A stretch of DNA of 64,000 bases from Odiellus spinosus (Eukaryota > Arthropoda > Arachnida > Opiliones > Phalangiidae): assembly GCA_963920705.1 (NCBI GenBank), contig OY987238.1:10038183-10102182 (forward strand), in the 5' to 3' direction. Each line of letters begins with the position of its first letter. Position 1 is the first letter of the stretch. A model generated the notes under the pieces. That model saw only the letters and a list, made by a program, of their open reading frames with translations. It searched no databases and was not told the origin of the DNA. Shown here piece after piece: positions 10,933-22,358 of the stretch. Made by a program: the position numbers and the translations under genes.

Positions 10933-13190
10933 AATGATTTTATCAAACTAATTAAGTTGAAATTATTTTCCTCTAAGCTCAATTGTGTTCAAAAAACTAT
11001 TAGGTTAATGCCATGTGATTATAGAGAAGCAGCCAGCAATTAAACACCAAGTAACTCCTAATACACCATTTAGCCATTACTTGGGGCGCTACAGCGGCAT
11101 AGGGCGAACTTCCTCTTGGTGAAAATGCCAGGGAATAGGCGGGATACTACGCGCGCCTCACCAAGTGAACGTATTTTTTTCGCCAATAGTAAGCGTTTCG
11201 AGCGCGGGCACGCGCACAGTGGAAGAGCAAAGTTGCGTATTATCAATCCACACATTTTGGCGGGAAAAATAGAAGCATTTTTTTGATATTAGTCCCAATA
11301 TTCACACGGTTAACGCAGCATTCATTTAAAAAGAATTAACTTTCCATTATCAAAAGTTAAAGTTTAAGAGTTATCCAGCTTCATTAGGCACATTAAAACC
11401 CGCATTCCCTAAGTTTTCTTGGAAATTTGCATATTTTCTTACAATATTGGTCATTATTAGCCTATTAAACAATTTAAGTCTTTTAACTTCTGTTTTAACA
11501 AAAAAGACTAGGATACATTCGAAATGGCCGTTTCTCTATAGCATAGGAATTATACCGCCTATAAATTTCTGATGTTAAATGTCTATGTCCTCACAATCTT
11601 GCTATTACCAAAAAAAATCCTAATTTACAGTGTTATGGCTTTATACCCCCAGTATAACAAGTCGGGGGCATTTCCAAGTAAAAAAAAGGCTCACGGTATT
11701 ATTTTGCCTACAAAGAATAACTAAATTCTGGTTGGTTCACCGCCATACTTCAAATGGGGAAAACGGCACATCATGCTAAATTATCATCGAATATTATTAT
11801 AAGAGTAGCTTACCGGAAGCAGATAAATTGAACAGTTATGTCTAAGACTCGGTCATCCGTTGATAGGTATCCAAATATCGTTACGATGTTGATCCGTGAT
11901 TCCGAAACGCGCGTCCGTATAGTTATTAACTTTCGAGAGTATTTACATGACACTCGCGATAATCATATTAATTACCGGAAACAAAAGCGAGAAAATTCCA
12001 GCTTCAAAAATCAAACATCGCGCACTAGTTTATCATCTTAGTTCCTAGGTTAACTGCAGCGTATTTTTCATCCATCCAGTCCCCCAATCTTGTGTTTCGG
12101 CGCTGCGGAAGGCCAAGCACCCAGAGTCCGTTGACGATGAAAATTTGACTAGCCTGAAAACCGAATCAGCGCGAAACAAGAACATCCGTATATGAAGTAA
12201 TTTACCTTCGTTACTGATGTTTTATAGCATATTTCTAAGGCAGATGTTTTCACAATAATAAATTTAATAGATTCATGACATTAATCTACTTTAAAACGAC
12301 CAAAAAAGCATAAACCAAACGAGCAGTTACTGTCCAGTACATTCGAGGAAAAAGCGCGCGCGAAAACTGTAACTGTCAAAACTTTGGATGTCATCGTCTG
12401 CTCTTAACTTCACAGTCTTGGAGCAAAAAGGTCGTATTTCAGAATAGAAATAATTCAATATTTTTTTACGTAATTTCTACGATGTAAATAACTAAAATAT
12501 GAATATTATCTCAATAATTTTTATTAAGAATAATAAAACGAGCATTTTCCGGTTAAATGTACTCTTAAGCTTTATTTTAATCATCCTGAAACCCAATCAG
12601 ATAGTGCTAGCAGATACTGGTAAAAACATATTGTAAAGACACTGCCTTCTCTAATAGAAGGCAGTGGTAAAGGAAAATTTATATTATTTACACACTTTTT
12701 AACTATACCAGAATACGGTTAACTTAAAATTTAATTTCAAAAGCATCCAATAACAGCACGATGGTTTCAAACAAAAGTAGAAAATATCAATTAGCATTTT
12801 TGTAAGTTACGATGTTTTGCCTTGCAGGCTGTATTAAAAACTTACTGGTGCCATCTATTACTGAGAGTTAGAAAATATATTTTATCGTACAATATTCGAA
12901 TTATATGCGGTAATAAAGGAATGATTGGAGAATCACATTTTACAAACCTTTGCATTGAGTTTTGCGCGAATTATCGCTTTATCCATTATCTTAAATAAGT
13001 TAATCAAACTTTAGCGAAAACTGCTAAAAGTTTTGTTTAATAAAATCATATGTTTAAACCATTTTTCATGATCCCATTAGTGAATAATCAAACCTTCAGT
13101 GTACCGGAAACAAACCTAAATGAACGCAAATGAGATTTAAACACCTACACATTCAAGTTCACCAAGACATTTTATAAAAAATTTAAAGAT
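10933..13190. other. intergenic, no gene seen
   Basis: This is the interval between the ML-domain gene and the 3' end of the MAO-like gene. GC-richer patches occur at 11070-11260 and 12040-12200. Frames of 61-67 codons there have no family resemblance. The second patch belongs to dispersed repeat F. Confidence 0.5.
12030..12180. repeat. dispersed repeat F, copy 1
   Basis: The sequence 'gcagcgtatttttcatccat' followed by 'ccagtc' and later 'tgtgtttcggcgctgcgg' recurs in reverse orientation at 21540-21650. Spacing and order are the same in both. The element type and boundaries are not clear. Confidence 0.5.
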
Positions 13191-13376
13191 GTTTATTTAT
13201 CACAAATAAAAGATTAATAACAATATATTTCCGAAAACATTAACCAAAAAACTACGGAAGTTAGAAAAATACTATTATTTAGGTTAGGTTCACTCGCTCT
13301 AAAAGAAAATTGGCAAATCTAATCATTAGTTACCGAATTAAATCGATAAAAAAAACATTAACAGAGTTTTCAGTTA

Positions 13377-16198
13377 TCACAAAGCGATACGAAAGTACAT
13401 TTTTTTTAAAACAACAATGCCAACGGCTAATAAAGCCAAACCAATTGTGTATCGGAAAACCCTATGACTGGGTCTTAAAATTTGACTCTTCCTACGACAA
13501 AAACCAGGGCGCTTAAAAGTCAATTTCTCTTCTTCAGTCAATAATTCTGGATAAAGGCCACTTAGCACTTCTTTCGTGACCCTTTTACCCGCTTCTACGG
13601 CTCCTTCCATGTAACCAATCCAAATGGAAGCTGTTTCCGTTCCAGCAAAGTGGATACTAAAATTTAAAGGCCATTTCTATAACTAGTGCCCAATTTTTGG
13701 ACCTAAATGGTAGTTGTTCGATGGCACTGCTATTTAGTCACAAAAATTGGGCAAACATAGCTTGTGGAAGAGTTACGAGTAATTAAAGTGTAATTTTTGG
13801 GCATAAGTATCCATGGATGTGGCCATTTAGGCCCAAATTTTATTTTTGCGGTAAAATGACAACGCCTGCGACCATTTAGGTCCAAAAATTGGAAGGCTTA
13901 TGACGATTTAGGCTCAATTGTTTGGGCCTAAATAGCACGGGCCGCTGACTATTTAGAGACAAAAGATTGGGTCCAAATAGTCCGAGGAAGGGTTCTGACG
14001 ATTTAGGGGCCATTTTTTGGACCTAAATAGAAAGGGTCCAGAACCCCCAGACTATTTAGGCCTAAAAAACTTGGTCCTAGTAGAATAATTAATTCAAATT
14101 GATTAAACTTACTAATTAACGATAACTCACTTTCCAAAATTTGATTTTAAATGTTGGTAACTATCCATGACTCCCGGGCCGCAGATGGAAGAAGGGCAGC
14201 CTCCGTTATAAGGTTCAAAATACCAGTTCTAAGTTAAAAATTTAATATAGTTTAGTTAAAATAGAAAATTTAAACCAAGCTCGAGTCCTAATAATATTGG
14301 TCTAAAACATTGGAATTCTGAGAAAAAAGGTAACAAAAAGTTAGTCCGAACTTTTTCCAGATAGCTAACTGGCGTAAGCGCTTCATCACCGAAGAATTTA
14401 GCCAAGGATTCAAGAATAGCTTGTCTTCTTCGGCAAGGTTCAACGTCGCTCCACCATAAACCTCTTTGAGCCGAAAGAAAACCAACCAACGCTGGATTTC
14501 CATTACAACTAGTTGCGTCAAAAACGCAATCCAAAGCTTCAAATTCGTTATCAGTCTTTCCTTCATTGATAATTTCCCCCGAAAATCCTTTCGTTCGCCA
14601 AAATGGCTGTAATTTGTATTTTGGATTAAATAAATGGAATTTGGCTTTGAAAACTGATAGCAAGGATAGAAGTTACTCTGGGAATTCTAACATTTGCATT
14701 ATAGGATGATTTTAGAAAAAAGAGACGGGTACTTTCGTATTACTTGCTAAACGTGACGAAACCTTTAACTGTCTCAAAGTCACCCTTTAGATTTCCAAGT
14801 GTAACTGCTATCAATAGAGAAGTATTCTTACTTTTTCATAAACTATGACAAATTTCAACAAATTACCAATAGGCATGTTTCGAATGAGAAACGTTTTACT
14901 CGTGGGTAATTCCGGAATATATTCGATAAATGCTAAGACGGAGAAATGATTTGAAGAATTGAGATTCTTAATTTGAGTATCAAAAATGTTTTAAGACATT
15001 CGTACCATTTTGAGGCACGGGAATAGAAACAACGACCTTTTTACAATTATAAACTGTTCCACCTTTTACGGATACTATAACTCGATCATCCGCAACTTGT
15101 TCTATTCTAGTAACGGGTGACGATAAAACAACGTTTTTTGATCCAATTTTATCGGCTAAAAGGTAACTGATTTGTTGCGTTCCTCCCTTTTAAAAAAAGT
15201 TATTTTAATTAATGATACATTAAAACCTCAGTATAAGGAAATTCTGGGCGAAAGCCTTTTCCTTATAACCAGAGTTTGTCAGCTAAAGCTAAACCTAAAA
15301 AAATTATTCCGCTTAAAGAAGATCAATGGTTATAATGAAAACGTTAAGAATTTTTTGTTATAACCATATTTTACTATAATTTTAAATTAATTATCATACT
15401 TTAACTCGCAGTTCTTGAGCAGAGCCTTTCGTCGTTTCGATCATTTTACGAAAACCACCGGCTGACGCGACGTAAGTTAAAAAGAAAAGGGCAGACATTT
15501 GCCTCGGAGAAGCTCCGAACATAGTTTCTACTGCTAAATCGACCAATTTCGAAGCCGAGTCAGTCCAGAGGATATTGTCGCAGAGATTTTCCACTGTTAA
15601 ACTGTCTAGATCGTTGGCTTTTGGATGGTCAAATGGATTTGCAATGTTAATTTGATTCGTTAATTTGGAAATCTTTCTTAAACAGTGCTCAAGATCAAAA
15701 AGAGCAGGAAGAGTAAGGTCCGGTATAGCTCCGGAGTAACTTTTAATCGGTTCGTTTGTGAGCTGAATTAATTTCTTTCCCATTGAATATTGGGGAAATA
15801 CTTCTAGATTAAGTTCTTGTAGTAATTCCAGCATATTATGATGGGAGCTTAATATAAACGTAACCATTTCGTAAACTAGAAAACAAACTAAAAGGATGAA
15901 CCTGTAACAGTTACCTGGAAACCCATTGACCACCGATATCCCATTTATCTTTTCCGTGAACAGTGGCTAACTCCTCCGTTAACGTCCGACCACCTAATCG
16001 GTCTATTACAATACAATGTCACATTAAAATAAACTGTATTTCAAAATTGGAGCTTCTTGACTTACCTTTCGCTTCGATAACCAAAACGTTACATTGGCAG
16101 TTTCGCTTCTTCAACTCCCAGGCTGTTACCAGTCCCGATATTCCAGCTCCTATCACTATGACATCCCACTTTTCAGTCGAAACTGTGGCTTTCTCCAT
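13377..16198 (-). CDS. flavin-containing monoamine oxidase-like enzyme, 8 exons
   Basis: Exons in transcript order are 16066-16198, 15915-16002, 15400-15847, 15006-15186, 14832-14932, 14352-14606, 14131-14228 and 13377-13656. They total 1584 nt and 527 aa, the usual MAO length. FAD-binding motifs are GAGISG at residues 17-22 and DRLGGRT at 45-51. The segment [11 protein letters not shown] places Cys413 where MAO-A/B carry the cysteine covalently bound to FAD. The C-terminal FAD segment reads [10 protein letters not shown]...[10 protein letters not shown]. Residues about 504-518 form a tail anchor, as in MAO of the mitochondrial outer membrane. The family oxidises biogenic amines to aldehydes, H2O2 and ammonia; the substrate here is unknown. 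The donor after exon 6 (AAA|GTTCGG) is weak. Intron 7 (13657-14130) is filled by a degenerate repeat. The start is the only ATG ahead of the Rossmann motif. Confidence 0.9.
13660..14080. repeat. degenerate repeat in MAO-like intron 7
   Basis: Imperfect units of roughly 50-70 bp share the words 'ctatttaggcc(c)aaaaatt' and the inverse 'ttgg(g/a)cctaaat(a)g'. Each unit is thus itself partly palindromic. Copies are diverged and the period is irregular. Confidence 0.7.
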
Positions 16199-16532
16199 TT
16201 TAAATAGTTAATATATATAAAACGGAAAATACTCGCAAATGCTCTAATCTAATTCCTGGACTCCTGAATCAGGATGAAGCCAAACACAACACATACCAGA
16301 CACTTAAACAGACGACACCAACAAATGCCAAACAGGGCGGTACATAACTGGACATTGGATGATTGAACATACATTTCTCGATTCTCATTGAAGCAGTTCT
16401 ACAAACTGCACACATGTCTATGAATATGATGAAATGTTAAAACAGGTTCTTTTCCTTAATTTCAGAGAAAACTATTAGCATTTTAAATATATCCCTATTT
16501 ATTTAAACTTAGGTGTTTATTAAACCATAAAA
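16199..16532. promoter_or_regulatory. divergent intergenic region, MAO-like / PRELID2
   Basis: Only 334 bp separate the two start codons, so the segment must hold both 5' UTRs and probably both promoters. A TATATATA run lies within 20 bp of the MAO-like start on that strand, and ATTTAAACTTAGG lies just ahead of the PRELID2 start. Neither proves a TATA box. Co-regulation of the pair is inference. Confidence 0.4.
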
Positions 16533-17468
16533 ATGGTAGTTGAAGTTAAGTATGAGTATTTATTTAAATATCCTTTCGAAATGGTTTCGAAAGTGCACTT
16601 GGATAAGGTAAGCCCTGTCAAGTATTTTATAATATAATCTAGAATTAATTATAATTTTATTCAATTGATCATTTGATTCTTTTAGTACCACAGTGGGAAA
16701 GATCCTAATGTGATTTCTGTTGAGACTACGGAAGAAACTATTGGTACGTAGGTGTGCTATCGTTACGTGTGTAGTTATAAGCTTTTCAATTAATTGTTGT
16801 ATTACAATATTAAAATAGACAGCGAAGGACGAATATACCAAAAACGAGTTGCAAACTGCAAGAATGTGATACCTTTCTTGTTACGTCGGGTAATATATTT
16901 TTGAGCTAATCATTTCACGTCAAGTTAACTCCGACAGTGGTTAATATTTTTAACCCTTAGATACCATTTTTGAATGAAAAATACATTCAATTAGAAGAAG
17001 AGTGTTGGATCGATCCCATTGATAGATCTATGCTAGTTAAATCTCGAAATATAACTTGGTATTCCTACGCTCAGTTGTGGGAAAGATCGACCTTTAAGCC
17101 GCAAGAATCTAATGACAATTGGTACGTGACTGTTATCGAAGCGTAAAAATATTTTTGCTTATAATTTAACTTTCACCAAATCAGCACTCAATTTATTCAA
17201 GAAGGCGAGATAAATTTGGAAAGTTTTGGCCGATTTGGAGGAATTCTTGAGAGATTTTGCTCCCATTTTATGAAAGGAGGTGTACAAAAGGTTAGAATTT
17301 TTTGACCTATATCGTTTAAATTTTTATTTCGCTGATAATTTTCTTCTCTTCATTTATTCATAGAGTTGGAAAATTATGGAAGATATTTTAGCGGAAAAAG
17401 CGCTAGAAATAGCCGCTGCCGCAGTTGTTGAACAACCACCGGTTATATTAACGGCTAAAGCGGCTTAA
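16533..17468 (+). CDS. PRELID2: PRELI domain-containing protein 2-like, 6 exons
   Basis: Exons are 16533-16607, 16686-16743, 16819-16889, 16961-17121, 17185-17290 and 17364-17468. All introns are 63-78 bp with GT/AG borders and matching phase, giving 191 aa. The PRELI/MSF1 domain fills residues 1 to about 165. Segments close to PRELID2 are KYPFE near the start, PNVISVETTEE, a run ending IQLEEECW and WYSYAQLWE, which separate it from PRELID1/PRELI and SLMO. The family moves phospholipids such as phosphatidic acid across the mitochondrial intermembrane space with TRIAP1-type partners; PRELID2 itself is poorly characterised. The residue formed at the exon 4/5 junction reads Cys where vertebrate PRELID2 has Trp (as recalled). 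The C-terminus is Ala-rich. Possible poly(A) signals are ATTAAA near 17592 and AATAAA at 17785. Confidence 0.88.
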
Positions 17469-20400
17469 ATTCTTTAACGAATGACGAACAATTAGGTTTT
17501 TTTTTGATTATTTAAGTTTATCCTACCTCATTTTAATCGGAAATATCATTTAGACATCATTTTTATGTAGTATTAACTTCATTATTATAATAATTAAAAC
17601 CAGTTCTTACATAAACTTTTTTATTTAAACGGTATTACTGTAGTTTTTAATAGTTTTGATAGATTTATTGCAAAACTGATGATACGATATTTATAATTGT
17701 TCAATATCTGTACAATATTGTTAAATAATAAGAATGTTTTTCCTTGTTCATTCCTTAGTGGAATCTTTGTACCCAGTGATTTTTAATAAATTGAGATGTT
17801 CAAACGCACTTTATCAAGGTTCAAACAAACCTGTAATATCAGGGAATATGAATGTTTATTTATTTGGGAAATCCACCAAAAAAGTTCCAGATTAGAAACT
17901 TTATTTTTGAGTTTTTAAGTTTTCACGGAGTATATTTTCTCTGGAACAAGGTTCCTAAAAACTTCGTAAAAACTCGTTTTCCTGAAACTTGATAGCGAAT
18001 TTGGTGGACGTTACAGGGCGATCAAATTTAAGCTCGCCGCTCGGAATCGGATGTCCATTATCTTCTGTTATTCGTATATTTTCAGATAAATTGTTTCTAA
18101 CTAAAAAGTGAAATTTCTATATTCGTATAATTATTAAATGAATGAGGTTTACCCGAAGAAAAGCGTTTGGCAATTTATCTACGAACAAATTACTCTTTTT
18201 CAAACGTATAGCGATGGATTAGAAAATTAATGTTTCCAGAATTAGTCTAAAATAAAAATAAATATTTCAAATTGACTTTTAATTTGAAGAATATAAATTA
18301 AACAACGAAACTAAGATTTTAAATCATCTTTTTATTCGTCATTTTTCAGGAAAATAAATTTTAATTTATTTATCCGAACGTATAACGAGGATAATATTCT
18401 AAGATAAGGCCATTTTTGGATAAAAAAGGATATGGATTATGTTTTTTATTTATCTTCGAATAAGTTAATTAACTAGAATGAGAAATAGTCTATTTTTAAT
18501 CAAACAGATAATATATATCAGAATTTAGTAGATTTTATCCAATTAATATTTAATACATTTCAGTTAATTTTTAATCAATATTCATAAAATTTAATTTCAA
18601 AACGTTATAAAATATTAAAAATATTCTATTTTATAAATCTATACTATTTTGTATTAATAATGCGTATAATTAAAGTGATAGTGTTTCATTACGGTAAATT
18701 AGTAGGTTTTGACGAAAAGTGGTGTTAATGTTTTACCAATAATTATTTATAAATGTTTTTAAGCGTAAATTGTATCGTAATATCTTTGCAATTAAAGTTA
18801 ATTGACAAAATTAAGTTAATTGAAATCTTTTTTTCCCCATTTTGAGTTTAAAAAGGGTTGATTTCGATATATAAAAATACTAGGAGTGTTTTTAAGCTCT
18901 TATATACTCCTAATTAAGTTTAATCTCGATTAAAATTAATCTAAATTAAAGTTAAATTTGCTCGTACGTTCTTCAAAATATTTTTATCGGATGCCCTGTG
19001 TCTTCAAACCTAAGAATACATATTTTTCTTTTTAATTAATCTTAATTAGAGCCTGTAATGAAATAAAAATTAAATTTAAATTGTGTGCAAAACTGGATCT
19101 ATGAAAATACTAAGGCAGCGTATCCTATCTTGAAAATTTAGTTTTGAGAAAAAAGTTTCTTGAACGAGTTGCTTCGCTAAACCTAAATATTTGGCTTAAT
19201 ATTAACTAATATTACAACCAAAAATATGTTTTCTGGTAGATTAGAATACGAGGAATCCGCTCGTGTTATTGTAATTACCGTAAGGCTAATGGTTAATTAG
19301 TTATTCAATAACAAAGTTAAGCCTAAATCATTTTTCAGTTAAGAAAAACTGACTGAAGCTGTCTTAATGTTTCTAATTAGTTTAAATATCAATTATATTT
19401 AAACAAACCATACTTAATCTAGTCAATTAAAACGCGAGAAACTCAAAAATGTTAATTTCATTATCCTGGGATAAACGGTTAATTAGTTACGTAATTAAGT
19501 TTAATGATTTTGACTATTTTTTTTGGTTTTCAAGTTTTTAAATAATTTTCCCGCCTTGAAATTTAGTCGCATTTAAATATGATATACGTGAAAAAGTCAA
19601 TTAAGATGCGGAGAATAAAATAAAATTTGTCTCTTTATCCTACGACGATCCGTTAATTAATTATCTAATAAAGTTCTGGACTAATTAAGCAATTTTGTTG
19701 GTTTTTAAATGTTTATGACCTCACTACGGCTTTAAAAAAGTATATAATTAATAAAACTAAACTTGATTCGATAGATTTGCGCGCGGAGATTTCAAAAATG
19801 TTAGTTTCGATGTTCAAAAGTAAGTATTTAAATTAATATTTAATTTAAATGAAACCCCCTCCATATTTTCTTCCATTTTTTGTTCATGGAGCTCGTTGTA
19901 GCAGAGCGGAGCCTATAACTGAGGTGGATAGGGTTCCTTTACTCCATAGCCCCATTCGCTTCTTCCCTAAACAATGTAAATTGTTAGTGTTCATGCTAAA
20001 GAGTGAATAGAGAGAAATCTAAAAGAAGGGAAAACCGTAGCCTGATTTTTTTCTCTAGTTCAAATTAATCTTCAGTCGCTTTTTTGGATGAACGGATTTA
20101 ACGGAAGGAAATGAGAAATTAGAGGGGGCTGAAAAAGAGAGGGAAAAGAAATTCCCGGGGAAACTTGGCGTGCGCGGAGTCAGCTTTCTTTTTCAGCGAG
20201 AGAATAATAAACCATAACCTTTTTCCGTAGAAAATACTCTGCAAATTTCGGTTGATCTTAGCTCCAAAATCGTTTACATTGAATGGCGCTAAAAAGTAGC
20301 CAAATTATGTACAGACTATTCCACTTAAGAAAATTAAGGGGTGTCTCGGTTTTTGATATAAATTTGTACAGCCCCAGTATGCTACGGATAAAACTCAACT

Positions 20401-21539
20401 TCCAAAGCAAGATTAGTACTATAGGTGAGAAAACTCCGACTGGTAGAAATAATTACTGGCATTATTAAATAAAGTAATAATGAAATCTATGAAATAAAGT
20501 GAAATTAAGAATCGGATTTAATTCTTAATTTTAATGTGAAATATTACAATCATATACGCCCCTTTTATCCCAAATTTTACTTGACCAAAAATTATTAAAT
20601 ACCTTGGTATAATTTAATTAAGCGAAATAATTAATTTAACTAGAGTATTAAAAATGAAATTAAAATCCAAGCTGGCAGTCACGGAAATACCAAAAAAAAT
20701 TATTTTATTTCTTATTTTATAGTAATTTAATTAGATTTTTTAAATTAAGTAAGAATGAGGTGAAGTTAATAATTAATTAATGTTTTATTTCCATAAATTT
20801 ATAATTTTCAAATCAAATCGTTTAACTAACTGAACGTAATCGCGATTAAATTGAAATAAATAAAAATTAATTTAAGTAAAGTCGCTTTTTTCTGGATTTT
20901 TGGTAAAATAAATGTAATATATCTATAAAATGAATGATTATAAATGTGTTTAACGTGAATAAATTGTACTAAGTAGTTTAGTTTGGTTTTAAAAAGCGAT
21001 TAAACTTTAAATTAAAATAAGAAGTGTCCTTTATGTTTGAAAATGTGCCTTTACAAGCGTAAATAACGATTTTGCTCCAAAAGAGCGAAACCAAAGTTTC
21101 CGGAAGTTCCTCGATTTGCGCGTATATAGACTTAAGCTTCACAAAAGCGCTACAAAGATGCCCCTGTATTGCTACCCCTTTTCTGTATTCTCTCTGTTCT
21201 CCAAGGGTCCCGGGCTTTTTTCGCCCGAGCCCGCACCAGAACACCTGAGGGGGAAAAAAACTAGCTCTAAGCGTAGTAAGCCGTAAAAGCCTTTACCGCG
21301 CAGACGCAGTCGCAGATTTTGATGATTTCTTGTAACAAATGTCTGAACCGATGCTCCTCGTTTGGAATATGTTTTTGGTCGTTTAAAAGTAGATTAACAT
21401 CAGGAATTTGTTAAATTTATGATTGTAAAGACATCAGCCTTAGGATTATGTGATAAAACATCAGTTTCGAAGGTAAATTATGTAATATGAGAACGTTTTT
21501 CGTTTCGCGCCATTTGGTTCTTCGTCTTTTCAAAAACTG
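17469..21539. other. AT-rich intergenic, no gene seen
   Basis: This is a very AT-rich region of short, stop-ridden frames. A patch at 19850-20220 is purine-rich and less AT-biased (for example 'ggagaaatctaaaagaaggg'). The 61- and 88-codon frames at 20283-20468 (+) and 20978-21244 (-) lack recognisable domains. I cannot exclude non-coding exons or enhancers. Confidence 0.45.
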
Positions 21540-21655
21540 TTCGCCGTTGGAGGGCTACCGCAGCGCCAAAGTGGCGAAACACAGATTTTGGCCGACTGGA
21601 CGGATGAAAAATACGCTGTAGTTTGACCTAGGATAATTTAACCAGTGCGCGATTT
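21540..21655. repeat. dispersed repeat F, copy 2 (reverse)
   Basis: Read on the minus strand, 'acagcgtatttttcatccgt', 'ccagtc', 'tgtgtttcg' and 'ggcgctgcgg' follow the same order as at 12040-12120. This copy lies just downstream of the 3' end of the Thr/Pro-rich gene. Confidence 0.5.
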
Positions 21656-21722
21656 TTGAATTCCCAAGCTGGAATTTACTCGTTTCTGCCTTTAATTAAT
21701 GTTAATATTTCGTGTGTGAAAA

Positions 21723-22358
21723 TTAATAACGATACGGACGAACGTTTCGGAATCGAGGATCAACATCTACGTAAGGATAATTATTTGGTCTTCTATTCAC
21801 CGATGGCCGACGCTTGGGCCTAACTGTGGAATAATCAAATTCTTCATCGGATTCTTCTCCGTAATCGTACCGATTTGGATCAACAGATTCGGGTGAGTCT
21901 TTTTTTCGAATATCGTTGTAGAAATTGTACGATTGTGTGGTAAAATCATCTACGTAATAGTCCGACGTTGTTGATGGAGATTTTGTGTTTGGTTTTTTGT
22001 TAGGTTTAGGTAAATTTGTGGTTTTGGGATATTTCCGAGGCCTGAGAGTAGTACTAGGGTATATATTTGTCGGTTTTTCCTTGGACGTGGGTTGTGTTGT
22101 ATTTTTGGGAACGTATACGTGATAATAGATTCCAGTTGGTCGTACTGTACCTATTTCGGGTATCACACTTGGTAACGTTGGGGTTGGTGGGTTAGTATGT
22201 CGACTGGTTGGGTGTAACGTAGATGTAGATATTACTTTTTGAGGTATCGAAACGTTGGTGTCACCGTATTCCATCTTGTACGCGAAATATAGCAAGCATC
22301 CCATAGCTACGAATATTGCTAGGAATATACAAATGAACTTTGGGTTTTTATGACTCAT
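21723..22358 (-). CDS. membrane-anchored Thr/Pro-rich protein, unknown
   Basis: I do not recognise this gene. The chosen start is the first ATG (MSHKNPKF), giving 211 aa; the frame stays open about 90 nt upstream to a CTTGTTTCAG sequence that could be a splice acceptor, so a 5' exon may exist. Residues about 8-28 are a hydrophobic segment, either a signal-anchor or an uncleaved signal peptide. The rest is low-complexity and rich in Thr, Pro and Ser with short TTLRP/STTS runs, consistent with O-glycosylation. An acidic stretch (YGEESDEEFDY) and an Arg/Tyr-rich C-terminus ending RPYRY follow. Codon use and its uninterrupted length argue for a real gene. It is probably a cell-surface or secreted mucin-like protein. 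Confidence 0.6.
   Translation of the reverse strand: MSHKNPKFICIFLAIFVAMGCLLYFAYKMEYGDTNVSIPQKVISTSTLHPTSRHTNPPTPTLPSVIPEIGTVRPTGIYYHVYVPKNTTQPTSKEKPTNIYPSTTLRPRKYPKTTNLPKPNKKPNTKSPSTTSDYYVDDFTTQSYNFYNDIRKKDSPESVDPNRYDYGEESDEEFDYSTVRPKRRPSVNRRPNNYPYVDVDPRFRNVRPYRY

Noticed and set aside
14288..14566. 92-codon minus-strand frame
   Set aside because: It is an out-of-frame shadow of the MAO-like exon 14352-14606.
20978..21244. 88-codon minus-strand frame
   Set aside because: No domain, no splice context and an AT-rich tail; probably chance.
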